From Flavobacteriaceae bacterium (GTDB taxonomy: Bacteria > Bacteroidota > Bacteroidia > Flavobacteriales > Weeksellaceae): a stretch of 41,307 nt of DNA. Under the pieces are notes generated by a model. The model had not been told where the DNA came from and did not search any database. It was given only the letters and a program-made list of their open reading frames with translations. Position numbers and translations under genes: made by a program. This document shows, one piece after another, positions 34,830 through 41,307 of the stretch. Positions within the stretch are counted from its first letter, which is position 1. Every line of letters starts with the position of its first letter. The DNA is taken from contig JAITMJ010000002.1 of assembly GCA_031277475.1 (NCBI GenBank), forward strand, positions 1 to 41,307, written 5' to 3'.

Positions 34830-35285
34830 TTACAATTTCTCAAATACCAGCCCGATTCTGTATTTTTCGGCAGATTTTCCTTGTTCACGCTCGGGAAAAA
34901 CTTCAACCAAAGTGATTTTGCAATCGGTGAAATCTATACTTTTTTTGTAATTTTTGTTCGGAAAATCCATACTTGAAATTTGAACGGTAGCGGGTCTGGT
35001 ATAAATTCCCATCAGCGTGAGTTCCGCAACGGCTACGCCCGCCCAAACGCATTGAACACCTTTCGGGCAACGGCTGTCTTCCACAATTCTGTTGAACGTG
35101 ATGTTCATTTCGCAGTCTTTCAAAAACAGGTTTTCGCCTTCCTCAAAATAAATAATTTCACCGAGTTTTTTTTCCGAATTTATCTCGGAATTTTTAGGAT
35201 TTTCGGACTTTGTTTCAAGGTTTTGGCTCTTGCAATTCAACAGCGAAACGGCTAAAATTGGGATTAATAAAATATTATAATTCAT
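34830..35285 (-). CDS. Small lipoprotein with RCPKGVQCVWAG motif
   Basis: The 151-residue product has a lipobox AVSLLNC (Cys18) and a Ser/Asn/Glu-rich linker. Its compact domain contains NRIVEDSRCPKGVQCVWAGVAVAELTL, a motif that recurs in many small Bacteroidota and proteobacterial exported proteins of unknown role. Four Cys in the mature part could form two disulfides. It precedes the hydratase gene closely and may share its transcript. Confidence 0.78.
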   Translation of the reverse strand: MNYNILLIPILAVSLLNCKSQNLETKSENPKNSEINSEKKLGEIIYFEEGENLFLKDCEMNITFNRIVEDSRCPKGVQCVWAGVAVAELTLMGIYTRPATVQISSMDFPNKNYKKSIDFTDCKITLVEVFPEREQGKSAEKYRIGLVFEKL

Positions 35286-35312
35286 TGTAAATCGCTTTAG
35301 GCTTTAGGCTTC

Positions 35313-35332
35313 AAGCAATAGGCTTATTGCTT
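35313..35332. repeat. Small hairpin in repetitive GGCTTTAGGCTTCAAGC text
   Basis: AAGCAATA and TATTGCTT form an 8-bp stem with a 4-base loop. CAAGCAATAAGC recurs at 35383-35394. This degenerate text lies between divergent genes. Confidence 0.4.
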
Positions 35333-35407
35333 ACCGCATAATGCCTGCTGCTTTTAGAATTTTTGTTAAAATTAAACAATTTCAAGCAATAAGCAAATCG
35401 GTTTTTG

Positions 35408-35415
35408 TATTTTTG
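35408..35415 (+). promoter_or_regulatory. mscS-type gene -7 promoter box
   Basis: TATTTTTG matches TAnnTTTG, 15 bases before the ATG at 35431. Confidence 0.5.
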
Positions 35416-35430
35416 TTTTAAATAAAGGTT

Positions 35431-36678
35431 ATGGAAGATAATCTCAGCGATACTAAAGATTTTTTGCAGCAAATCAGCGATTGGATTCGTTTTTTTGTAA
35501 AAGACTCGATTTCCGATGATTGGAAAGTGCAGTTTTTCTTCAAATTTTTGTTTTGGGCAGCGATGATTTACGCGATTGATCTCATCGTAAAAATCTTGAT
35601 TAATTTTGGGTTTAAATTCGTTTCGGATAAAAAGAAATACCCGATTTTGGTATCGCTTCGCAAAGCAAAAATCACCAATTCCATCGCACATCTTTTTGCA
35701 CTTTCGTTTGCCAGTTTTTCGCTGTATTCCATTTTCTACATCCACACCAAAAGTTACCCGATTTTGGAACGAATCGTGGAATTTGTTTTCGTTCTCGTAT
35801 TCGGAGGAATCGCTTTTCGTTTGCTGAAAACCGTTGAATATTACTATTCCATTAAAGAAGATTATTACCGATTGGTCGCACTTCGAGCGATTTCGCAAAC
35901 GGTGAAAGTTTTGGGAATTTTCATTTTTTCCGTCATCGGAATTGCCGTGATTTTCGGAATTGACAGCGGCACGATTCTCGGAAGTTTGGGTGCAATAATG
36001 GCGATTTTGGTTTTGATTTTCCGCGATACGATTATGGGATTCGTAACCGGAATTCATGTGGCAACTTCTAAAAACCTGAAAGAAGGCGATTGGATTGGGA
36101 TTCCGAAATATAATTTGGAAGGCATCATCGAAGAAATCAATCTTTTGACTACGAAAATTCGGAATTTCGACAAAACGGTTTCCACAATCCCGACCTACGA
36201 TTTGCTTTCTACGGAAATCCGAAATCTGCAAATTATGTCCGAAACCAACAGGCGGCGAATAAAAAAATCTATGATTTTCAACATCAAATCGTTTCATTTT
36301 TTAAGCGATGAAGACATCGGGAAATTGGAAAAAATAAACCTGATTCGCGATTATCTCGTTGAAGAAAAAAGGAAAATGGATGCCGAAAAAGGAAACATCG
36401 AAAACGCCGATGAACTCATCAACCGAAGCCAACTGACGAACATCGGAACGTTTAGAATTTACGCGTTGAATTACCTTAAAAATTGCCCAAATATCGTGAA
36501 CGATGAAACGTTGCTGGTTCGGCAATTGGACATCACTTATCAAGGATTTCCGTTAGAGATTTATTGCTTCACAAATAGTTCAAAATCAGAAGATTACGAG
36601 AGAATCCAATCGGATATTTTCGATCATCTTTTGGTTGCCTCCCGAGAATTTGATTTGGAAATTATGCAAGTGATGTGA
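35431..36678 (+). CDS. MscS-family mechanosensitive channel
   Basis: MscS-type channels release solutes during osmotic downshock. The 415-residue protein has about five membrane segments. Its pore helix and beta domain are marked by IDSGTILGSLGAIMAILVLIFRDTIMGFVTGIHVATSKNLKEGDWI, followed by the conserved YNLEGIIEEINLLTTKIRNFDKTVSTIPT. The extended C-terminal domain (NRRRIKKSMIFNIKSFHFL...) and the length place it near the YbdG-like subfamily. A 328-codon antisense frame across the gene is a shadow. Confidence 0.92.
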   Translation: MEDNLSDTKDFLQQISDWIRFFVKDSISDDWKVQFFFKFLFWAAMIYAIDLIVKILINFGFKFVSDKKKYPILVSLRKAKITNSIAHLFALSFASFSLYSIFYIHTKSYPILERIVEFVFVLVFGGIAFRLLKTVEYYYSIKEDYYRLVALRAISQTVKVLGIFIFSVIGIAVIFGIDSGTILGSLGAIMAILVLIFRDTIMGFVTGIHVATSKNLKEGDWIGIPKYNLEGIIEEINLLTTKIRNFDKTVSTIPTYDLLSTEIRNLQIMSETNRRRIKKSMIFNIKSFHFLSDEDIGKLEKINLIRDYLVEEKRKMDAEKGNIENADELINRSQLTNIGTFRIYALNYLKNCPNIVNDETLLVRQLDITYQGFPLEIYCFTNSSKSEDYERIQSDIFDHLLVASREFDLEIMQVM

Positions 36679-36882
36679 GATTTAAAGTTTAAGGTTCAAT
36701 CTACATCGCTTTGATAATGCAAGGTTTATTGATAATTAATGAATTAATCCTCAAAATTATCCATTCTATTCTCCCAAAAAATTTCGCAACTCTACAAACC
36801 TGACTTTAAAACTCACAACCCGTAACCCAAATCCCATTTAAAATATTTTTCCTATCTTTCCGTTCTATTTTTTTGAAAGAAA

Positions 36883-37788
36883 ATGAAGAAATTTTTTACC
36901 ATTTCCGCTTTTTTATTTTTTACGCAATTTGCTTTCTCACAGGAACTTTTGGCAAACGTTATGATTAATTATCAGCAGTTGGGCGGAAGCAATATTCAGG
37001 TTTATAAAACTTTGGAAAAAAATCTGCGGGATTTTATCAATAATACGAGTTGGACAGGGAAAAGACTGCAAAATTTCGAGAAAATAAAATGCAATTTCGC
37101 CATCGTGATTTCCGAACGAAACGGAAGTAATAATTTCAGCGGAAGCCTCGTCGTTCAAGCAAATCGCCCCGTTTTTAATTCCACCTACGAAACACCGCTA
37201 ATCAATATCAATGATACCAATTTCAGTTTTGAATACGCCGAAAACGAAAATCTCATCTTCAACGAAAGACAATTTTCCGGAAAAAATTTGACGGACGTAA
37301 TCTGCTTTTATGTTTATGTGATTCTCGGCTACGACGGCGATAGTTTCAAATCCAAAGGCGGACAACAATGGTTTGAAAAAGCGCAGAAAATTTCTCAAAA
37401 TGCTCAAAATCAAAAATACGGCGGATGGTCTTTGGTTGACGGAACCAAAACGCGAGGCGCACTCATCGACAATATGATGAAACCCGAACAAAACACTTTG
37501 CGAACCACGTTTTATACCTATCATCGCAACGGTTTGGACAATCTCTCGAAAGCCGATCAATCTTCCGCAAAAAGAGCCATTGCCGACGCACTTTTGCAAA
37601 TGAGATACTACGAAAATAATTTTCAAATGAACTATCCGGTGAATATTTTTATCGACACCAAAAAAAACGAAATATTCGATATTTTTAACAACGGTATCAA
37701 CGCCGGAATCAACATCAGCGATCTGAAAAACCTTTTCATCACACTTTCCCCGAAAGACACCGATTCCAAGTGGAACAAATGGAAATAG
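36883..37788 (+). CDS. porD: Type IX secretion system protein PorD (DUF4835)
   Basis: PorD-type proteins are periplasmic or outer-membrane-associated components needed for type IX secretion and gliding in Bacteroidota. The 301-residue product has a signal peptide (MKKFFTISAFLFFTQFAFSQ) and the family opening ELLANVMINYQQLGGSNIQVYKTLEKNLRDFINNTSW. Further typical blocks are LIFNERQFSGKNLTDVICFYVYVILGYDGDSF and NPVNIFIDTKKNEIFDIF-like text near the C-terminus. A near-consensus box TATCTTTC lies 22 bases before the ATG. In flavobacteria this gene is commonly next to recN; here an insertion-like block separates them. Confidence 0.9.
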   Translation: MKKFFTISAFLFFTQFAFSQELLANVMINYQQLGGSNIQVYKTLEKNLRDFINNTSWTGKRLQNFEKIKCNFAIVISERNGSNNFSGSLVVQANRPVFNSTYETPLININDTNFSFEYAENENLIFNERQFSGKNLTDVICFYVYVILGYDGDSFKSKGGQQWFEKAQKISQNAQNQKYGGWSLVDGTKTRGALIDNMMKPEQNTLRTTFYTYHRNGLDNLSKADQSSAKRAIADALLQMRYYENNFQMNYPVNIFIDTKKNEIFDIFNNGINAGINISDLKNLFITLSPKDTDSKWNKWK

Positions 37789-37824
37789 TTTCCGTGTGTA
37801 ACAATTTATCGGTGTTGATATTCA

Positions 37825-38109
37825 ATGATTATAATAATTGTGTTGCAAAAAAAATTGTATCTTCACCAATCTAATACAAACGCAAAATATTCAAATAGAT
37901 CGGGAAAATCTTACAATTATGAGAGTTCCGTTTCCAAATTCGGAAACACTCGAAAACGTGGCTTACGGAATAGGTTCAGATTCGAGCCTTCAGAAAAATA
38001 TATTCGAATTTATTTGGACTACAAAAACAAAAAAATCAATAATGCCAAACTGCTCGAACAATTAAAAAACCTTTGCGAACATCTCTTTGCATTAAAAAAA
38101 AGACGATAA
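37825..38109 (+). CDS. Doubtful small ORF, possibly a frameshifted gene
   Basis: The last 45 codons read convincingly (EPSEKYIRIYLDYKNKKINNAKLLEQLKNLCEHLF..., with a helical pattern). The N-terminal part of the same frame does not. A second frame starting at ATG 37919 (MRVPFPNSETLENVAYGIG) looks better at the N-terminus but ends in low-quality sequence. One frameshift near 37985 would join the good halves into a ~63-residue protein. Family unknown. Confidence 0.3.
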   Translation: MIIIIVLQKKLYLHQSNTNAKYSNRSGKSYNYESSVSKFGNTRKRGLRNRFRFEPSEKYIRIYLDYKNKKINNAKLLEQLKNLCEHLFALKKRR

Positions 38110-38144
38110 ATCACTTTTTTTAATGCGTTTGACCTATTTTAATG
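38086..38144 (+). repeat. Direct repeat, left copy
   Basis: TTTGC...TAAAAAAAAG.CGA..A, then CTTTTTTTAATGCGTTT and CCTATTTT, recurs at 39125-39181 in the same orientation with only a few differences. The two copies bracket the SRPBCC gene and repeats between porD and recN. Confidence 0.7.
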
Positions 38145-38167
38145 CGGCGTTTTTCTTTAACGTCAAA

Positions 38168-38698
38168 CTATTTCTCCGACATCGTTTTCAAAGTGTTCAG
38201 ACCTTTTTCAAAACTTTTATTCATCATCATATTCATATAAGGTTTCATCGGTTTCATCAAAGTTTCGAGTTCAAAATCCATACTCCAAGTTACTTTTGTG
38301 CTGTTTCCTTCGGATTTTAGATGAATGCCGGAGGTCGCGTTATCGTTCATCGGTGCCATAAAATGAATTTTTGTAGAAATTTTTTCATTTGGAACAATTT
38401 CCGTGATTTCTTCTTCGCCTTCTCCTGCATCTTCATTGCCTTTCCAATGAAAATAATCGCCGATTTCTCCGCTTGTTCCTTTGTATTCCACGTTCATATT
38501 CGGATCCATTTCCATCCATGGACTCCACGAATTTATGGCTTTCATCGAGTTTACGTTTTGCCACACTTTTTCTTTCGGAGCATTGATGATTATTGATTTT
38601 TCACTGTGATATCGGCTGTCAAAAAACAAAATTGCAACCGCACAATACACAAGAATTATCGCTACAATAATTCCTAAAAATTTTAATAGTTTTTTCAT
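38168..38698 (-). CDS. SRPBCC/polyketide cyclase-like membrane-anchored protein
   Basis: The 176-residue protein has an N-terminal membrane anchor (LLKFLGIIVAIILVYCAVAILFF), then a START/SRPBCC-type domain: IIINAPKEKVWQNVNSMKAINSWSPWMEMDPNM at its start, YKGTSGEIGDYFHWKG in the middle, and TKVTWSMDFELETL before a C-terminal helix rich in Met. SRPBCC domains bind hydrophobic ligands; no ligand can be named. It lies opposite to the porD-recN direction and inside a pair of direct repeats. Confidence 0.88.
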   Translation of the reverse strand: MKKLLKFLGIIVAIILVYCAVAILFFDSRYHSEKSIIINAPKEKVWQNVNSMKAINSWSPWMEMDPNMNVEYKGTSGEIGDYFHWKGNEDAGEGEEEITEIVPNEKISTKIHFMAPMNDNATSGIHLKSEGNSTKVTWSMDFELETLMKPMKPYMNMMMNKSFEKGLNTLKTMSEK

Positions 38699-38718
38699 TT
38701 TTCACAAATTTTGTAAAG

Positions 38719-38726
38719 CAAATTTA
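38719..38726 (-). promoter_or_regulatory. SRPBCC gene -7 promoter box
   Basis: It reads TAAATTTG on the minus strand, 20 bases before the ATG. A TTG at 38750-38752 with a 23-base spacer could be the -33 element. Confidence 0.5.
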
Positions 38727-38780
38727 ATGTAAAAAAATAGATTTTATTTCAAAAATTTAGTTTCAATTATCTATTTTTTG

Positions 38781-38931
38781 GGCGTGCCCCTCGCCAAACC
38801 AATGCAACCGCTCGGGTCGGGCTGTCCGCTTCAATCTTTTTTTGCCTCTGCAAAAATCCCAACCGCAAAAAAAAGGATTTCCACTTCCATCCCTCACGCA
38901 AAACCGAAGGTTTCGCCGATTCCATTGAAAA
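38781..38931 (-). repeat. Dispersed conserved ~125-bp intergenic element, copy 3
   Basis: It shares both cores with copies 1 and 2 and, like copy 2, runs into CGAAGGTTTCGCCGATTCC. GGGC-GT-GCCC at 38781 replaces GGAC-GT-GTCC of copy 2. The ATTGCAAC stem of copy 2 is changed here (ATTGAAGC against GGTTGCAT) and pairs poorly. Confidence 0.8.
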
Positions 38932-38949
38932 AAAAGATTTGAATAGAAG

Positions 38950-39041
38950 CGGCTCGGAGAGCCGAATGTTCATAACCGTAGGCAAGCGAAGCGCAGCCTA
39001 CGGATGAATACGACTTCCACAAGAACCGCCCGCAAGGGCGG
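38950..39041. repeat. REP-type cluster of three hairpins
   Basis: CGGCTC-GGA-GAGCCG (38950-38964), CCGTAGGC...GCCTACGG (38976-39003) and CCGCCC-GCAA-GGGCGG (39026-39041) follow one another. The region is GC-rich against an AT-rich background, typical of repetitive extragenic palindromes. The 38699-39244 gap holds this, copy 3 of the dispersed element and a direct repeat, but no gene. Confidence 0.8.
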
Positions 39042-39124
39042 CACAATAATCCCCATAAAATAAATAAGTCATAGATTGAAAAAGATATTGCTCCTTTCTG
39101 CCTTGCGTGAAAAAAATCTCGCGC

Positions 39125-39181
39125 TTTGCGATAAAAAAAAGCGACAGATAACTTTTTTTAATGCGTTTAGCCTATTTTTAG
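39125..39181 (+). repeat. Direct repeat, right copy
   Basis: This is the second copy of the sequence at 38086-38144, with CTTTTTTTAATGCGTTT identical and CCTATTTT conserved. AT-rich text of the form TTTTTAAACTTTT follows up to the recN promoter. Confidence 0.7.
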
Positions 39182-39232
39182 TCTTTAAACCTTTTAGTTT
39201 TTAAACTTTTCGGTTTTTAGTTTTTAATATTT

Positions 39233-39240
39233 TATCTTTA
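39233..39240 (+). promoter_or_regulatory. recN -7 promoter box
   Basis: TATCTTTA, one base off TAnnTTTG, ends 4 bases before the recN ATG. If used, the mRNA would be leaderless or nearly so. Confidence 0.4.
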
Positions 39241-39244
39241 CCAA

Positions 39245-40897
39245 ATGCTTTCAAGAATTTTCATACAAAATTTTGCACTGATTGACACGCTGGAAATCCG
39301 CTTGAACAAAGGTTTGCAAGTGATTACCGGAGAAACCGGAGCCGGAAAATCCATTATTCTCGGTGCTTTACGTTTGATTTTGGGCGATAGAGCCGATGCA
39401 AAATCCATTCAAAATGCTGAAAATAAAAGCATTGTAGAAGCCGAATTTCAAATCTCGGAAAACCTGAAACCTTTTTTTGATGAAAACGATTTGGATTTTG
39501 AAACCCAAACCATCATTCGCCGAGAAATCCTTCCAAACGGGAAATCCCGCGCTTTTATAAACGATGTTCCCGCAACTTTGGACGTTTTGAAAGAACTTTC
39601 GGAGCAACTGATAGACATCCATTCGCAGTTTGAAACTTCCAATCTTTTTCGGCAAGAATATCAATTTAAAATTATTGACGGATTGAGTGAAAATAAAACG
39701 CTGATTGCCGATTATCAAAGCGAATATTCCGAATTTAAAAATCTGAAAAAAGAACTCGAACAACTGAAAAATCTGCTTTCCGAAGGCAACAAAGAAGCCG
39801 ATTACAAAAAATTTCTTTTAAGCGAATTGCAGGAAGCAAATTTGGATAATTTGGATTTTGAGGATTTGCAAAACCAACTTTCAATGCAGGAAAATGCGGA
39901 GCAAATTTCCGAAAACCTCTCGCAAATTTTATCGAGATTTGATGCCGAAGAAATCGGAATTGACGATGCACTGCTCGATGTGAAAAACCGATTTTCAAAA
40001 ACCCGAGATTTGGCGCAGCATTTTTCAGAACTCTACAATCGTTTTGAGGAAAATTTTACCGAAATTCGGGATATTTTTACCGAAATTCGGAACGAAGCGG
40101 AAAAAATGGAAAACAATCCCGAATTGCTGGAAGAACTTAATTCTAAAATAAACACAATCAATGCTTTGCTTTTGAAACATCGCGCAAATTCGGTGGAAGA
40201 ACTCGTGGAAATCCGCAACCGAATTTCGGAGGAACAAAGCGGTTTTTCGGAGATTGAAAACAGCATTGCCGAACTCGAAAAACAAATTTCCGAAAAGGAA
40301 AAATCTTTAAAAAAACTTTCGGAAAAACTTTCGGAAAATCGCCGAAAAAGTATTCCTGTTTTCGTCGAAAAAATGGAATCCTTGCTGAAACATCTCGGTT
40401 TGGAAAAAGCCAAAACAAAAGTTCAATTAAATGAAAATCAACAATTTACAAATTTCGGAACAGAAAATATCGAAATTTTGTTTCAGGCAAATTCGGGATT
40501 TCCGCTCAAGCCGATTCAATCTGCAATTTCCGGCGGCGAGCGTTCGCGCGTGATGTTGGCGGTGAAAAAAATAATGGCGGAAAACGCAGAACTTCCAACG
40601 TTGATTTTAGATGAAATTGATGCCGGTGTTTCGGGAAAAATTGCAGACGAAACCGGAAAAATGATGAAAGAAATGGCGGAAAATATGCAACTGATTGTGA
40701 TTACACATTTGGCGCAAGTGGCTGCAAAAGGCGACAACAACTACAAAGTTCTGAAAACGGACATCGGCGGAAAAACAAAATCGGACATCATTGCTTTAAA
40801 TTCCGAAGAAAAACTTCAAGAAATCGCGCAACTGCTTTCCGGATCGCAAATCACGGAAGCCGCTCGGAAACAGGCGGAAGAATTGATGAGGGTTTGA
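39245..40897 (+). CDS. recN: DNA repair protein RecN
   Basis: RecN is an SMC-like ATPase that organises broken DNA ends for recombination repair. The 550-residue protein is complete. It starts MLSRIFIQNFALIDTLEIRL, has Walker A GETGAGKS near residue 34, long coiled-coil arms (~150-390), the ABC signature AISGGERSRVMLA near 425, and Walker B LPTLILDEIDAGVSG. The HLAQVAAKGDNNYKV block near the C-terminus is also typical. It ends at TGA 40895-40897. Confidence 0.96.
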   Translation: MLSRIFIQNFALIDTLEIRLNKGLQVITGETGAGKSIILGALRLILGDRADAKSIQNAENKSIVEAEFQISENLKPFFDENDLDFETQTIIRREILPNGKSRAFINDVPATLDVLKELSEQLIDIHSQFETSNLFRQEYQFKIIDGLSENKTLIADYQSEYSEFKNLKKELEQLKNLLSEGNKEADYKKFLLSELQEANLDNLDFEDLQNQLSMQENAEQISENLSQILSRFDAEEIGIDDALLDVKNRFSKTRDLAQHFSELYNRFEENFTEIRDIFTEIRNEAEKMENNPELLEELNSKINTINALLLKHRANSVEELVEIRNRISEEQSGFSEIENSIAELEKQISEKEKSLKKLSEKLSENRRKSIPVFVEKMESLLKHLGLEKAKTKVQLNENQQFTNFGTENIEILFQANSGFPLKPIQSAISGGERSRVMLAVKKIMAENAELPTLILDEIDAGVSGKIADETGKMMKEMAENMQLIVITHLAQVAAKGDNNYKVLKTDIGGKTKSDIIALNSEEKLQEIAQLLSGSQITEAARKQAEELMRV

Positions 40898-41189
40898 AAA
40901 ATCAGTGCTTCGATTTTCGGTGGACAACTCAAACTCTCGATGCAGTGGTGTAAAAAGACGGAACAAGTTCTGAAAATCGGAGTGGAATTTATCGTTCACA
41001 AGGTCGGTTCGCACGGTTTTCTTGTTGATAGATTGCCGTGATTTTTTCTAAAGTTTCGTTCTTTTTTATCGACCGTAAATCGCTGGTAATGAACTAATTA
41101 AAAAATATTTCAGATTGTGTCTGTCAAAAACGACACATTTTTTAAATTTATAAACCCACATCTCTGACATTTATCATCCCAAAATTTCA
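40898..41189. other. Intergenic stretch without a recognised gene
   Basis: The frame of recN stays open for 47 codons after its stop (KISASIFGGQLKLSMQW..., to TGA at 41038-41040), which may be a remnant of coding DNA but matches nothing I know. The rest is AT-rich, with a small GTGTC...GACAC inverted motif near 41117-41133. No terminator for recN is evident. Confidence 0.4.
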
Positions 41190-41307
41190 GAGCCTGTTTA
41201 AATTTTATTCAACAATAATCTTATAGCGGATAATTTGACCATATTTTCTGAATTTTTCGTTAATAGTTCGTAATTTCTACATAATCTTCTGTCGTTATCA
41301 AACCAAG
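41190..41307 (-). mobile_element. End of an IS5-like insertion sequence (continues beyond window)
   Basis: GAGCCTGTTTAAATTT at 41190 looks like the terminal inverted repeat of IS5-type elements, and the transposase 3' end starts 8 bases inside it. The other end and any target duplication lie outside the window. Confidence 0.75.
41198..41307 (-). CDS. IS5-family transposase, C-terminal 35 residues
   Basis: The minus-strand frame enters from the right edge and reads WFDNDRRLCRNYELLTKNSE...SAIRLLLNKI before TAA at 41200-41198. The pattern NRRL.R.YE.L...SE....L..IRL.L is the characteristic end of IS5-family (DDE) transposases, after the catalytic Glu. Whether the full gene is intact cannot be seen. 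Confidence 0.8.
   Translation of the reverse strand, partial: WFDNDRRLCRNYELLTKNSENMVKLSAIRLLLNKI

Noticed and set aside
35311..36297. 328-codon open frame on the minus strand
   Set aside because: It lies fully antisense to the MscS-family gene, whose product is clearly conserved. Composition (Asn, Arg, Phe-rich) is typical of a shadow frame.

Overview
The window looks like chromosomal DNA of a flavobacterium (Bacteroidota, most likely Weeksellaceae/Chryseobacterium-like). The basis is AT-rich DNA, many TAnnTTTG-type -7 promoter boxes, a DUF4835/PorD gene of the type IX secretion system close to recN, lipoprotein-rich intergenic gene pairs, and dispersed intergenic repeats of the kind seen in this clade. 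Housekeeping genes (tmRNA, nuoH, purN, a SpoU methyltransferase, tyrS, a 2-oxoacid dehydrogenase E2, mutS2, recN) alternate with accessory loci and repeat-filled gaps.

Layout. 1-3243: 3' end of an unrecognised gene, a dispersed repeat, ssrA (tmRNA, tag GNQEFALAA), an isolated nuoH, then a promoter-to-terminator leader transcript and a strong hairpin. 3244-11020: a two-gene unit for giant exported surface proteins (1595 aa with YadA/tail-fibre-like head repeats; 989 aa with an N-terminal domain typical of type IX cargo, a PKD domain and Ig-like domains). 11325-16750: purN, SpoU methyltransferase, tyrS, E2 and a TolC-type channel. 16751-18109: repeats, a frameshifted small gene and a RelE/ParE-Phd-like toxin-antitoxin pair. 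18286-22833: a membrane-bound [NiFe] hydrogenase (hyaABC) with all six proximal-cluster cysteines of the O2-tolerant type, plus divergent hypA and a small membrane protein. 22980-27228: mutS2 without an Smr domain, a MITE, and a DHA2 efflux pump. 27240-31104: secreted and lipoprotein genes, a divergent XRE regulator, and a second MITE inserted at the regulator's stop codon. 31142-40897: M1 peptidase, small lipoproteins, an enoyl-CoA hydratase homologue, MscS channel, PorD, SRPBCC protein, repeats and recN. The right edge is the end of an IS5-like element.

Functional themes. The hydrogenase would pass electrons from periplasmic H2 through its b-type cytochrome to the quinone pool, which is the same pool that complex I (NuoH) feeds. 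Maturation genes other than hypA are absent, so they must lie elsewhere if the enzyme is made. PorD belongs to the secretion machinery that typically exports large surface proteins, although neither giant surface protein here shows a C-terminal sorting domain I recognise.

The most unusual material is non-coding: a MITE-like family with terminal inverted repeats and, for one copy, a perfect 8-bp target duplication; a strongly conserved ~125-bp element present three times; REP hairpins; a REP unit translated as the N-terminus of PurN; and a structured leader in front of the giant surface genes. I did not see a clearly new multi-gene system. The conserved 125-bp element and the leader are the best candidates for undescribed biology.
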